DNA of 64,000 nucleotides, from positions 12,134,501-12,198,500 of the forward strand of contig JAKCOZ010000021.1 in the NCBI GenBank assembly GCA_022605955.1, read 5' to 3'. This document shows positions 26,627 through 40,348 of the stretch, piece by piece. This stretch comes from Rallus limicola (taxonomy: Eukaryota > Chordata > Aves > Gruiformes > Rallidae). The translations under genes were made by a program, and so were the position numbers. Below the pieces are notes generated by a model that was not told the origin of the DNA, searched no databases, and saw nothing but the letters and a program-made list of their open reading frames with translations. Numbering within the stretch: position 1 is the stretch's first letter; every line of letters begins with the position of its first letter.

Positions 26627-27520
26627 TGGTCTACCGGGGGTGGGATGGTCAGGAGGAGGGCCTGGCTGTCAACATTAAACAAGAATTTGCTGTTGAATCC
26701 GGGGACAAATAACCCAACCTGGAACAGCAAGTTGTCTGTCAAATGCCTCTGCTGCAACCATTTTTGTTTGGAGAGCCACAAGATGCTGTGCAAGGACTGG
26801 CACCTCCCAAAGACTTCTGCTCCCACCCCAGATGATTTAGAGCAACCCTGTGTGGTTGTAGTGATATGAGCCATTCTCAAGATGCCTTAGCTGCGATTTT
26901 CCCCTAGGGGAAAAAACAATGTCAGTAATAATAGACAGAGCAGACTTCCCTGTCCAAGGTACCTTCCTCCTTTGCAAATTTAGACTATTATTTATTCTGT
27001 TTTCATAGATTAGATACAAAGGTTATTGGGTTTTTTTCTAAGCCTCACCCTCATCTGCATCTTAGACCTGACCTGGCTCTGGAGTGTCCATGCGGCCTCT
27101 GGTCGGGGTGGGCAGTGGGGAAGGGACCCCACCAGCCCCACTGCCTCATGTCAAGCACCACTCACCTGTGCTGCTGCCGCTTAGCATCAGGAAAGGACCA
27201 AAGCACAGCCCTGTGTGGAGGAGCTCCACCTACAGACCCAGCAGCACCAGCCACAGGCATCTTTTTCTTACGGTTTTAGCGTTTTAAGATACCGTTAAGG
27301 GGAGGGGAAAAACCATTTTGCTGGTTTGACTGTTGAAATTCAGGCTTAACCTTGCAAGCTGTTAGCTGAGATGATCTCTGGTAGGATCTCACACCATTCT
27401 CTCTTTTAGGAGACATGTTTTGTGTTAAAGATGGTTTGATAAAACTATATAAACTGTTGGAATAAATAACACAGCCTTCAAGTACTGAAGGTTTTTTTGT
27501 TCTGTCTGGGTGTTTCATCT
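26627..27520 (+). other. PKIG: PKIG 3' UTR, copy 1
   Basis: Non-coding sequence follows the stop codon. It contains a perfect 18-bp palindrome, 'ttttcccctaggggaaaa', at 26897-26914 and an AT-rich segment around 26980-27020. A poly-A signal AATAAA lies at 27461-27466 with a T/GT-rich stretch 25-45 bases further on ('ttttttgttctgtctgggtg'). The extent is inferred from that signal. Confidence 0.6.
27461..27466 (+). terminator. Candidate PKIG polyadenylation signal, copy 1
   Basis: The canonical AATAAA lies about 835 bases after the stop codon. It is followed by a GT-rich downstream element near 27488-27512. The same arrangement is conserved in copy 2 at 36589-36594. Confidence 0.6.
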
Positions 27521-27650
27521 TCCTCTGTTTCACCCTGCAGCAGCCTGAGCCGCAGGGCAGTACCCTGGCTGTCCCTAACAGGGGGAGATGGAGCATGAGG
27601 GAGCCCCTTCCCTCTGGGGCTGTGAGCCCCTGTCCCAGGTTTGCAGCCTT

Positions 27651-27856
27651 CTCACGATCCCATCCTTTTCCCATGTGATGGGGCTTGTCGTCACTTGGCA
27701 CAGCGCTGCAGCAGAGAAGCACATCTACTCTTGGCAACTACATCGACACACACCGGGGAAACGCTGCATCCTGGGGGCTGTCCAGATCCTGCTCCCCAGT
27801 TTGTGGAGTCCATCCTAGGAACTAGGTGGTCCAGCCCCCAGTGCAAGGGGAAAGAT
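27651..27856 (+). repeat. Duplicated block F, copy 1
   Basis: This 206-bp block runs from 'ctcacgatcccatcc' to 'ggggaaagat' and is repeated at 32931-33135 with one single-base gap. In copy 1 the block follows PKIG and is interrupted at its right edge by the 28S-CR1 insertion. In copy 2 it precedes PKIG and runs directly into block B. Confidence 0.93.
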
Positions 27857-30008
<2,152 letters not shown>

Positions 30009-30393
30009 GGAGAAGAGAAGGCTGCGGGGGGACCTCATTGCAGCCTGCCAGTCCCTGAAGGGAGCAGAGGAACAGGAGGGGAATCAGCTTGTTAAAAGGG
30101 TAGACAATGGCAGGACAAGGGGGATGGATTAAAGCTAAAAGAAGAAAGGTTTAAATTAGATATTAGGGGAAAGATTTTTACTGAGAGAGTGGTGAGTGGC
30201 TGGAACAGGCTGCCCAGAGAGGGGGTGGATGCCCCGTCCCTGGGGATGTTCAAGGCCAGGTTGGCTGGGGCCCTGGGCAACCTTGTGTCGATCCAGGCCT
30301 GGAGGTTGGTGTCCCTGCCAGGGGCAGGGGGGTTGTAGCTCTGTGATCCTTGGGGTCCCTTCCAACCCATGCCATTCAAAGATTCTGTGATTC
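30009..30393 (+). mobile_element. CR1 LINE 3' end fused to 28S pseudogene
   Basis: The fragment starts 'ggagaagagaaggctgcggg' and continues with 'cctcattgcagcctgccagt', 'attaggggaaagatttttac', 'ctggaacaggctgcccagag', 'gggtcccttccaaccc' and the terminal 'gattctgtgattc'. These are in the normal CR1 3' order on the + strand, the same orientation as the 28S piece. The right edge meets block B exactly where the paralogous copy is uninterrupted. Confidence 0.94.
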
Positions 30394-30568
30394 CTGAGCA
30401 TATCAGTTCTGGGCTGGCCTCACTGATGTGGACATGGACCCAGGCTTGTGTGGACCACTCTAAGGGAAGCCTCCCAAGTCCATGTGACATCTTTCTGGCA
30501 GTTACAGGTCAGCAGCCTCTGGGCTTCCATGAGCCGTGAGCGGGACTTGTCTAGGAATGATGGATGCT
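30394..30568 (+). repeat. Duplicated block B, copy 2
   Basis: Second copy of block B, following the CR1 3' end and leading into the CR1 reverse-transcriptase fragment C, as in copy 1. Confidence 0.9.
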
Positions 30569-30904
30569 GAGGGTGGATGCTATTCTCTCATCAAGGTCAT
30601 CAGTGAAGATATTAAACAGGACTGGACCCAACACTGAGCCCTGGGGAACACCGCTAGCAACAGGTCTCCAGGCAGACTCTGTTCCACTGATCGCCGCCCT
30701 CTGAGCTCGGTCCGACAGCCAGTTCTCAGCCCACCTCACTGTCCACTCATCTATCCCACACTCTCCCAGCTTTGCTATCAGGATATCATGGGAGACAGTA
30801 TGGAAAGCCTTGCTGAAGTCAAGGTAGACGACATCCACTGCTCTGCCTCTGTCTATCCAGCTGGTGATGACATCATAGAAGGCTAGGAGATTGGTCATAA
30901 GGCC
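30569..30904 (-). mobile_element. CR1 LINE internal reverse-transcriptase fragment (block C, copy 2)
   Basis: Same 336-bp piece as 24574-24909 with a few substitutions. The frame is again open, with [18 protein letters not shown] and [16 protein letters not shown] visible. Its edges are identical to copy 1, so it was carried by the duplication and was not an independent insertion. Confidence 0.92.
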
Positions 30905-31082
30905 AGGCTTAGTTAGGCAGGGAAATGCATTGCTGTGTTTAGCCTTTGAACCCCAGCCCAGGTGTGCTGTGCTGCCTCCCCTAAGGGACACAGATGTCTG
31001 AGCAGGAGCTTAAGCTGCTTTATGGCCAAAAGTGCCACAGATGCCATGCAGAGATGAACGGGACTTTGTCTGACCAAAAGGC
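30905..31082 (+). repeat. Duplicated block A, copy 3
   Basis: Third copy of the 178-bp block, between C2 and D2. It is closer in sequence to copy 2 than to copy 1. Confidence 0.9.
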
Positions 31083-31934
31083 CCTTTGCACTGACCGCAG
31101 AGGCAGGTCAGGTGAAGAGGAGAACACTAAGGAAGGCGAGAGGTAAGAGAGGCCGAGCAGAAAGGGGCAAAGCGGGCAGCGGAGGGGAAGCAGGCTGAAT
31201 TCAGCGTAGCCCGCCGGTAGCCAGCATCAGTGCAGAGTCCAAAAATAACTCTTCCTAGCCATAAAAAGCTTACAGTTTAACCTTGCCAAGGCACAGATGC
31301 AGTATCATGTGAAGGGTTTCCTTGAAACTGGAGGCTGGGGCTGGGTGTGACTGTAACATCCATGCAGACCCCCGGAGTTAGACCCTGGTCGCTGGCTGGG
31401 ATGCAGGGCCCTGTGTGGAGTTTAACCTGCCATTTGTCTGCTGCTCATACTATTTGCAGCAACCGTTTGCTCGTAGGCCCTGGGCTCGGCCCCACAGAGA
31501 AGTCAGCAGGAGGGCAGTGGGAATGACATGCTGGCTTGTCCATGGGACTGAGAGGAGCGTTGAGCTAGCCCGAAGAAAGGCCCCAGTTTCTTCTACCAAA
31601 AGACAGAAGCAGCATTTAACCCTTTTGATTTCTTAGCATCCCCCTTCTAAAGAGCTAAAGTTCAGCCCCAGTGTGTGTAGGGCTGGCCTGTCCGCAGCCC
31701 CCCAGGGCAGGGCCAGCTGCTCCGTCAGCTGCTGGGTGACTTCCCTGGAAAATGCCAGCAAGCCCAGCTACAGTCTGACAGTAAAATCACTTTGGAAGCC
31801 GCATCCACGCCAGCAAAGCCAAGACCATGAGTATTTTTTAGTCCTTGCAAGATACTATGGGAGAATAAATTGAGGCCAAACCACAGGTTTGGCAGGCCCA
31901 GGTTATTCAGGTGGGCAGGGGAGTAGAGGTGGCT
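31083..31934 (+). repeat. Duplicated block D, copy 2 (non-coding)
   Basis: 852-bp partner of 25088-25940. No gene is recognised. It continues without a break into the unique stretch beginning 'ctggggacatacctgg'. Confidence 0.92.
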
Positions 31935-32930
31935 CTGGGGACATACCTGGTCTCTGTGGCATTGTGAAGGGCTTCCTCACTCATGCCAGCTGCTCTGGGG
32001 CAGGTAGCATCATGTCCCCAGAGTGGAGGGGGCACGTTCTCCTTCTGAGCAGCACGAAAAGTTTTTGAGGTGCGTGCAGCAGGCAGCAGATCCCAGCTGC
32101 CTGCCAGTGGCCTTCACCACTGCACCACATATCCTCATCCTCTGCCCGATCCCGTGGGCTCACATGCTGATCCAAGGTTGCTGCGACCGTTTCTGTTATT
32201 GTGAGCAGCAAGGAGGGAAGGGAGGCAGGATATAACCCTCTGGGGACGTGTTGAATCATCTCTGAAGCTCCCTGGAAACCCTTGCGCAGTGTATTTGGTG
32301 CTGCGGGCTTCTTTCTGCAATGCCTGGCAAGAGCTGGCATTTCATTGCCTCTGCCAGACCACAGGAGCATGGGAAAATGAAGGTGGGAAGCCGGTGGGTG
32401 ATGCACCCTCCTGACAGTCACTGCTAAATGACTGTCCACAGTGACCCAGTTTCAGGTTGAACTGTGTGGACAAGAGGGAAGGTGGGTCCTCTCTTGTCCC
32501 TGGCAGATCTTCAAATATGTTTCCACTGACTAAAAACCCACTGAATTGTTTTGTGTCTGCCTGGAAATGTGAAAATGCTCTTTGAAAAATCAGGGTTTTC
32601 TATCAAAAAGTGAGGTGACTGCTCCCATCACCTCCTCGGTCCAACAGCTGCCTGGATGCAGAGGCTGGAGCATCTCTGCCAGCGGGGAGGGATCTGCCTG
32701 CAAGGCTTTTGAGAGCCACCCACCTTGAAAACCCCAACGGAACTGCACAAATTTGAAAGCTTTGCTCAGAAATCCACTCTGCTCCAACTCCTCGCAAGGA
32801 GAGCTGAAGACAGGAGCCTGCCCAGACACGGAAAATAAGTAAATCACTCACGCCATCTCCCGGCCACCAAGCTGGGACACAGACCTGCCCGGAGCAGGAC
32901 CTGCACACTGGGTTCCTTGCCCTATTTTAA
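31935..32930. other. Unique stretch inside the duplication mosaic
   Basis: About 1 kb is present once in the window, between D2 and F2. No exon or mobile element is recognised; it is probably PKIG intron. Its counterpart is missing between D1 and E1. Confidence 0.5.
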
Positions 32931-33135
32931 CTCACGATCCCATCCTTTTCCCATGTGATGGGGCTTGTGTCACTTGGCACAGCGCTGCAGCAGAGAAGCA
33001 CATCTACTCTTGGCAACTACATCGACACACACCGGGGAAACGCTGCATCCTGGGGGCTGTCCAGATCCTGCTCCCCAGTTTGTGGAGTCCATCCTAGGAA
33101 CTAGGTGGTCCAGCCCCCAGTGCAAGGGGAAAGAT
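32931..33135 (+). repeat. Duplicated block F, copy 2 (uninterrupted site)
   Basis: 205-bp copy that runs directly into block B ('aaagatccctgagcatat' across 33130-33147). This junction is the intact, unfilled equivalent of the site occupied by the 28S-CR1 insertion at 27857-30393. Confidence 0.93.
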
Positions 33136-33137
33136 CC

Positions 33138-33315
33138 CTGAGCATATCGGCTCTGGGCTGGCCTCACTGATGTGGAGATGGACCCAGGCTTGTGTGGACC
33201 GCTCTAAGGGAAGCCTCCCAAGTCCATGTGACATCTTTCTGGCAGCTACAGAAGGTCAGCAGCCTCTGGGCTCCCATGAGTTGCGAGGGGGACTTGTCTA
33301 GGAATGATGGATGCT
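33138..33315 (+). repeat. Duplicated block B, copy 3
   Basis: Third copy of block B. It includes an extra three-base 'aag' after 'ctaca'. After 'gatggatgct' it diverges from copies 1 and 2 and continues into unique DNA instead of the CR1 fragment. This suggests that it is the ancestral context. Confidence 0.88.
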
Positions 33316-35077
33316 TGTCCTGTTCCAGGGAAAATGTGATTTTCTCACTGAGATCAGCCAGCGTGCTGCATCCATGGCAGGCACTTTGTCCTGAGAAGGG
33401 CAGAGCTGGGAAGGAAGGAGGAAAATCAAGGAAAAACAGCAGGAATCTCTTCATGGGGCAGAGGATGCAGCTTTTCCTGGGGCTCATTTGACAGGGGCTA
33501 GATGGATGCCAAGCCCTGGGAGGAGGAAAGTGTTTACAAGGATTTCCTGGCTTTGGAGAAGCAGATTCTCCCAGGAGGTCTGGGTGGGCCAAGCCCCAGG
33601 TCCCACCAGTGTGCTGGTGCCAGCAGCTCCCTCAGCTGTCGTCAAGAGAGGAGTTCCTGGGGCTGAAAGGAAACTGCTGGCTTCAGGCAGGCTCAGGTGT
33701 CTGCACCCTGCTTAGTCTGGGAACTGAGAGAATTTAACCTCTTTCATCCTGGCCATCGTGTCTTCATCAGCATCTTCCTTCTACTGCCATACCACTGGGG
33801 GCTACACAATGAGGAGTGCGATTCCTGCACTGGAATGGTGCAGGCTGGTTGTCTGCCAGCAGATTTCCCTGGGAAGAAGACCAATATCAAGCAGGATTTG
33901 AACTGGGGCATTAACCCCAAGACACAAAAGCAAGTGAATGGCAAGAACTTGGATTTGATTTTTTTCATTAGACACCAGCGTTTCTACTCAGGACCTCCTT
34001 CGAGTGCCAACAGTGTCCACGGGGGTAAAGGCATTTTGCACAGTGAGTGGAATCAGAGACAAGACAACGATTAATCTCCAGCAAGAAAATGAAATGCCAA
34101 GCTGAGTAAACAGGGGCAGGAACCACGAGCACCAGGTTCCCAGTGCAGAGGCAGCATGCGTTCACTAGCTCTGTGCCCAGGAGCCAAGACGCCTGCGATA
34201 CGTTCCCAGAGCTGCTGAGGTCCCTGGGCTCTGCCTGCTGTGCAAACGCTGGCAAGTTAAACCAGCTAAAATAAAACCCCAACAGCTTAAGGACTTGTCA
34301 GGCTGAACTAAGAGCTGGCTCCCAGCAAAGCTTGTGAGTGATGAGTGGCCACTCTGAGCCTTTCTTGCCGCTCTGTGCTTGGCACAGACACAAGCCTAGA
34401 GTGAAGGGATCCAAACGTTTCACAGAAGGGCTGAGTTTCACATATTAAAGGGCTTATCTCAAAGCTGCCCAGCCCAATTCTTTGTCAGTGACATTTGACA
34501 ACCAGTGGAGGCCAGTATGGATCTAAAGGCCTGTACCTATAAAATACTCCCCTGCTCCCCAGGCTTTCCTGAGGGCATCTGTCAGGGCCCTGATCATTTC
34601 CCATTACTCATTCAGGCTGGATCAGCACCCCACCCACCACCCCCACCCACTTCCACCAGTGCCAGGAGCCAAATTTTGCCTCCATTCAAAGCTCCTGTGC
34701 ATGGCATTTTGTTGAGGAAGGACGGCCTTTTCTGAAGGAGAAAGCCAGAACCTCAAAAGGAGAGAGAAACCCCTCCTCTGCCTTGCTTTGCTTTGCTCTG
34801 TCCTAAGGCAGCCGGGACAAATCCTTCCTGCCTACCTGCCCTCAGCTGGCACGGTGGGTCACACAGCACAGCAGGTTACCCAACATGGCAGGTCACCTGG
34901 CACCGTGGGTTACCCAACACGGTGGGTCAATTGGCACGGTGGGTCACCCAACACGGTGGGTCACCCTGCACGCCACCCCACATGACAGGGTTGATATCTG
35001 AGATTGCAGTAGCTGCTGTTAGAGGAACCGGAGCAGAGTTACAGGGACTATTTTTTCATGCTGTAATTTAATTCCAC
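33316..35077. other. Unique stretch upstream of PKIG copy 2
   Basis: About 1.8 kb is present once. No exon or mobile element is recognised. It contains the minisatellite at 34848-34985. In the left-hand copy this sequence is absent immediately upstream of PKIG. Confidence 0.5.
34848..34985 (+). repeat. 17-18 bp minisatellite
   Basis: About eight imperfect tandem units built on 'cacggtgggtcacccaa' follow one another with substitutions such as catggcagg, caccgtggg and caattgg. Confidence 0.88.
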
Positions 35078-35156
35078 GGAGTAACCCAACCTGGAGGGAG
35101 CCATGACTTGAGCCTTGCCGAACATCCTTGACCTCACAGCTGTGTTTTCTCCACAG

Positions 35157-35332
35157 CGTTTTGCAGGCATCTAGAGATGCAATGGAGGTAGAGTCCAGCA
35201 CGTACACGGACTTTATTTCCTGCGATCGGGCTGGCCGGAGGAACGCCGTCCACGACATCCAACCAGATGCAACCACCATCAGCATGCACAAGCTGACCGA
35301 GGACCTAGGCGAGCTCGCCGTTGAAGGAGCAG
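35157..35332 (+). CDS. PKIG: PKIG coding exon 1, copy 2
   Basis: Identical in layout to the first copy: acceptor 'ctccacag', ATG at 35182, 50 codons plus one base, donor 'gcag|gtgagc'. The pseudosubstrate GRRNAVHD is unchanged. The one amino-acid change is arginine to histidine at residue 36 (CGC to CAC, a CpG transition), just before the leucine-rich export signal. Human PKIG has arginine there, so histidine is probably derived. Splice signals are intact, so upstream non-coding exons could in principle splice to either copy. Confidence 0.92.
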
Positions 35333-35680
35333 GTGAGCTGCCACAGACACCAGGAAGCACAGCTCCTGGGGCTGGAAGGGCACAGCATGACAGCGCACCT
35401 CACCAGTGCTGTCTCTCAGAGCGTCACAGAGATGCTCGGGAGCAGCATCCCACTCCTCGCTGCAACCAGTGCCTTCATAGTGGGAGGGTGCTCAGCCGGT
35501 GGGAGATTCCCCAGGTTGAGGGGCTCTTGCAGCCAGTGGGATGGTCGCAGGGTCCCAGCACAGGACCTGCACACGCTCAGCCAAGCCCTTGGCAATCTGA
35601 GTAAAATCAGCTACAGCAATTACTGGTTGTGTCCTCAGCAAAGTGTAACTGTGCTTTCTTTCCAATCCTCCCTTCTGCAG

Positions 35681-35754
35681 AAAGCCAAAGAGATGCATCT
35701 GAGAAGGACTCTGGAGCAAGACCAAAGGGGCAAGAAAACAGCCCCTCGCCATGA
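35681..35754 (+). CDS. PKIG: PKIG coding exon 2, copy 2
   Basis: The exon is the same as copy 1, including the stop codon at 35752-35754. The acceptor pyrimidine tract differs by one base ('ctttccaatcc' versus 'cttcccaatcc'), which should not matter. Confidence 0.92.
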
Positions 35755-36650
35755 TGGTCTACTGGGGGTGGGATGGTCAGGAGGAGGGCCTGGCTGTCAA
35801 CATTAAACAAGAATTTGCTGTTGAATCCGGGGACAAATAACCCAACCTGGAACAGCAAGTTGTCTGTCAAATGCCTCTGCTGCAACCATTTTTGTTTGGA
35901 GAGCCACAAGATGCTGTGCAAGGACTGGCACCTCCCAAAGACTTCTGCTCCCACCCCAGATGATTTAGAGCAACCCTGTGTGGTTGTAGTGATATGAGCC
36001 ATTCTCAAGATGCCTTAGCTGCGATTTTCCCCTAGGGGAAAAAACAATGTCAGTAATAATAGACAGAGCAGACTTCCCTGTCCAAGGTACCTTCCTCCTT
36101 TGCAAATTTAGACTATTATTTATTCTGTTTTCATAGATTAGATACAAAGGTTATTGGGTTTTTTTCTAAGCCTCACCCTCATCTGCATCTTAGACCTGAC
36201 CTGGCTCTGGAGTGTCCATGCGGCCTCTGGTCGGGGTGGGCAGTGGGGAAGGGACCCCACCAGCCCCGCTGCCTCATGCCAAGCACCACTCACCTGTGCT
36301 GCTGCCGCTTAGCATCAGGAAAGGACCAAAGCACAGCCCTGTGTGGAGGAGCTCCACCTACAGACCCAGCAGCACCAGCCACAGGCATCTTTTTCTTACG
36401 GTTTTAGCGTTTTAAGATACCGTTAAGGGGAGGGGAAAAACCATTTTGCTGGTTTGACTGTTGAAATTCAGGCTTAACCTTGCAAGCTGTTAGCTGAGAT
36501 GATCTCTGGTAGGATCTCACACCATTCTCTCTTTTAGGAGACATGTTTTGTGTTAAAGATGGTTTGATAAAACTGTATAAACTGTTGGAATAAATAACAC
36601 AGCCTTCAAGTACTGAAGGTTTTTTGTTCTGTCTGGGTGTTTCATCTTCC
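35755..36650 (+). other. PKIG: PKIG 3' UTR, copy 2
   Basis: Equivalent to the 3' UTR of copy 1. The 18-bp palindrome is at 36025-36042 and the poly-A signal AATAAA at 36589-36594, followed by the GT-rich stretch. Extent is inferred. Confidence 0.6.
36589..36594 (+). terminator. Candidate PKIG polyadenylation signal, copy 2
   Basis: AATAAA in the same context as 27461-27466, with a T/GT-rich element downstream. Confidence 0.6.
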
Positions 36651-37090
36651 TCTGTTTCACCTTGCAGCAGCCTGAGCCGCAGGGCAGTACCCTGGCTGTC
36701 CCTAACAGGGGGAGATGGAGCATGAGGGAGCCCCTTCCCTCTGGGGCTGTGAGCCCCTGTCCCAGGTTTGCAGCACCCAGGTGGAAGCAGATGCAGTCAG
36801 GCCCAGGAAATGCTGAAAGCCTGTCCTGGCTTTCCCAGGTTTGTTGCCAGGCAGCACTTTTCCCACTGGGGTTTCGTTCCCCCGCGGGGGGAGCCTTGAT
36901 CCCCTCCATTCTACTACCCCACTATCCTACTACCCCAGAAGTCAAGCACAAGGGGGCTTAGTGGAGTGGCCCAGACACAGCAGAAGAGATTCTGGTGGGA
37001 AGAGGCACCTTCACTCCGCAGCAGAGAGCCATGAGGATGTCACCAGCATTGCACCCAACCAGAGCAGCAGGAGGCAGCTGCAGCCTGGCT

Positions 37091-37443
37091 GGGATCGAGA
37101 CCTTATAGCTCTCTATAACTTCCAGAAGGGAGGTTGTGGTGAGCTAGAGGTTGGCCTCTTCTCCCGTGTAGACAGTGACAGAACTAGAGGGAATGGTGTC
37201 AAGCTGCGCCAGGGGAGATTCAGGCTGGACATTAGGAAGCACTACTTCTCAGAAAGGGTAGTCAGGCACTGGAATGCACTGCCCAGGGAGGTGGTGGAGT
37301 CACCAACCCTGGGGGTGTTCAAGGAAAGCCTAGATGTTGTATTGAGGGACATGGTTTAGTGGGAGCTAGTAGTAATAGGTGAATGGTTGGACTGGATGAT
37401 CTTTTAGGTCTTTTCCAACCTTGATAATTCTGTGATTCTGTGA
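37091..37443 (+). mobile_element. CR1 LINE, 5'-truncated 3' end
   Basis: Starts 'gggatcgagaccttatagct' and includes 'gcgccaggggagattcaggc', 'ctgcccagggaggtggtgga' and 'ggactggatgatcttttagg'. It ends with 'gataattctgtgattctgtga'. The piece is about 350 bp and sits between the PKIG and ADA 3' ends. Confidence 0.94.
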
Positions 37444-40348
37444 TGGCTGGAGTAGGGACAAGGCAGACCTGGCCTGAGAAATACTCTCCACTGGTGACAC
37501 AGGGCCCAGCACTGCCCTGAGAGCCTAGGGAAGAACTGAATGTTACAACTTTGAGATTTATCAGAGAAAACAAAGCCATAAATAACCAGAGGAGCAGCTG
37601 CCAGACAGAGGGATCATCCATTGCCTGTGGGCCACGGGGCTGGCACAGAGATGGCCGTAGCTCCAGCCCCCACAGGAAACGAGCATTTGGCAGCCAGGTA
37701 GTTGCTGCATCTGCTGCTTTGGCAGCTGCAAACCAGCTTGGCTCCCGGAGCTGCCTGGATACTATTGCAGCTTTGTGCCCAGGAGGCAGCCAAGAGCCTG
37801 CTCCCATTTCCCTCTGCTCAGGGGCAAAACAGCAGGCAGTGTCTGGGCTTGGCTGAGCTCAGGCTTGGGTCTTTAAGCCCCATTTCCAGCTCTGCTCGCT
37901 GCCACTGAACTGTATTTTTGGCTCGTGCTGACATGCTGAGAAAGCCAAAAGGGACTCTGCACCAACCAAGACCTCTAGAAGGCAAACACAAGCTAATCTT
38001 AGGTCTCCCTGGTCAGAAAATATCTGTTCCAGGCTTATATTTAGGCAGATGATTAGTGACCTGTAGGCCAGCTACCCTCGGGGGACAGGCGAAAGGCATC
38101 AGATTCCCCCAGCAAGTGAAAGAGCCAGGTCAGCTGCATCGCAGACTGTGCTGAAAGGCCACAGGCAGTGGCTCAGTCCAGCCACATCCTGACTTCCTGA
38201 GCACATGGATGCTCTGACCCCTTCATTTCAGCTGAACACAGGGGTGTGTTGAACCTCCCAAAACTCAATAACCAGGAACTAAACGATCAGGAAGCTTTTC
38301 AGCAAGCGCTCCCCTGCCCAAGCTGGCAGTGCCACCCCACAGCCCAGCCTGGACCACTTCGGCTCTTAATCACAACCAACTGTGCAAATCTCAGCGGGGG
38401 TGTGGGGGAATTGCAAACTATTACTGATCCATGCTTGTAAGAGAGAGTGCACAGTGATGGTGCAGCTGCTTCTAGCAGCAGTACACATCCCTTTGATTAT
38501 TGAAGGGAAAAGGACACGTGAGGTGGAAGAACCTGCATCTATAAACCAAACCAACCTGTCCAGCAAGGGAGCAGGGCTACCTTTCAGAGTACCTTTCCTC
38601 TGGCTGGGAACAGGAGAAGTCAAAGCCCCCCATAGCACCTACTCTATAAACCCTCATGCTTTGGCAGGTATCTGGTGGCTCACATTGGGGACTGTGGTCC
38701 ATGGTTCCTAACAGGCTCCCTTGGACAGAAAGGCAAGAGGATTTCTCTTTTAATATAAATCTGTTACTTTATTAAACAGGATTAACAATCAACTGTCCAG
38801 AATCCAAACAAGCAACTCTTCTTCAGAAACAATTTTTTGAGAAAAATTACCCAAATTCTTACCACAACCATGTTCTTAAAAGTGATGCTTTATAAAAGTA
38901 AGAAATCCACTCTCCTGCATCCATCCATCTATCTAGCTACATATCTCTACAGGTGTATATACGCACTGTGTACTTCAGAGATCAGCTGTTTATTCAGAAG
39001 AGAAGTAAGCCTGGAAAGAATGGAAACACTCCCAGCACACGATCGCTGCTGGCTGAGACTGGATTGGTCTGACACACTGACCATGGCAATGGTGACCACA
39101 GCCCCTTGTCAAAGGCCACTTTTTGGTATAGTATCTTTGGACTAAGCATTGTGGCAGACACCTGGGATGCTAAAGCACACCACACACTCATAATAAAATG
39201 ATGGTCTCTCCTCCAGCTCCATGGCTCTATTGCATATTAAGTAAAATAGGAAAATGCACCAAAATGGCTTCGAAATATTTCTCCACCAACTGGAAGATCT
39301 GACTTCAGTGTTGTGGCTCTGAGAGAAGCAATTCAGATGGGACCTGAGTCAATGTGTGACACTGGGTCTTAGAGCTTACTGAGTAACTTCTGTGGTTTTA
39401 ATAGTGCCTAAAGATTACGTCAAGTCAGGAAGAGGGCAGACTGGTTAAGACAGGCCATGGAACGGGGTTTATCCAAGTCCTAAACAACGATAAAGGAAGA
39501 GCAAACTGCAATTCAGAGGAACTCTCTAGGATGAGCACTAAACTGGGGAAAGTCCCAAAAGGCAGATTTTGGCCCAAAAATGGTAGAAATATGTTCCAAC
39601 TTCCTATGCCTGTGTGAGCATGGTCACGTCCAGCTGTGAGCACAGCTGGAGCCCGAGCCCAAGGTGTGCACTTCTGCAGCAGTGGCAGCGAGAGGCCGGA
39701 TACGCAGGAATCCTTACCCAAGAAAGGACACCAAAATAATCATGAGGGATTTGGGTGGGGTTTTTTTGCAATGCCCTTTAGCTCCCAGAGCACCAGCTTC
39801 CAGCTTGTTCTTGTTTGAATCTTGTTAGTATAAGACTAACCCTGGGTAAATACAGCCGTGGCCAAACGCTCCTATCTGTCCGGGTGGGAATAAAGCCTCT
39901 GTTTCCACAGCGCCTGCTCACTCCCTGCCAGCACTAACGCACCTTTCACCCAGAAACATCCCAGTTAGCCCAGGTCCCCACCCCAGGTAAAGGTGGTTAT
40001 TGCTGTGCTGGGGGATGGGGGGCTGGCAGGTCAGTGGGGCAGGATGGATAAAGCAGAAGGGAAGAAAAAGCAGGGGAGGTGGTTCTTCTCTCACTGCAGA
40101 TGGGGAAGGGAGTTAAGGCCAGGAGGCAGTTTCAGTCTGCTGGTAGAACAGCAAGATAGGAAGCTGGATATCCATTTGAGAGACAGGTTGTGCGAGTGAT
40201 AGGTAGGTGTATGGGATAGTTTGATTCTGCTTAGTGCTGTAAGGGTTAACACAGGGGTGTCAGAAATAGACACTTGACTTGGGGCACCTTCTCCTGGCCC
40301 TGAGGAAAGTCAAGCACACTTGAAGAAGGGCCACTGCTCCGCACTCAC
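37444..40348. other. PKIG-ADA convergent intergenic region / ADA 3' end
   Basis: No coding exon is recognised. Because ADA appears to retain a splice donor after its stop codon (40343-40348, reverse strand), its last untranslated exon should lie here. The - strand has AATAAA at 38773-38768 and another at about 38994-38989; either could end the ADA transcript, but I cannot choose. Confidence 0.4.

Larger units (their letters stand above)
25950..27647 (+). repeat. Duplicated block E, copy 1 (PKIG 3' half)
   Basis: This block of about 1.7 kb carries both PKIG coding exons, the intron between them and the 3' UTR. It is repeated in direct orientation at 35078-36774 (offset 9,128 bp). By eye I count about 13-14 substitutions plus a one-base difference in a T-run, about 99% identity. 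The left edge is at 'ggagtaac' and the right edge at 'ggtttgcagc'. Three filler bases separate it from block F. Confidence 0.95.
35078..36774 (+). repeat. Duplicated block E, copy 2 (PKIG 3' half)
   Basis: Partner of 25950-27647 with the same internal spacing. It carries PKIG coding exons, intron and 3' UTR. At its right edge it continues into 'acccaggtggaagcag', unique DNA that leads to the PKIG-ADA intergenic region. Copy 2 may therefore keep the original downstream context. Confidence 0.95.
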
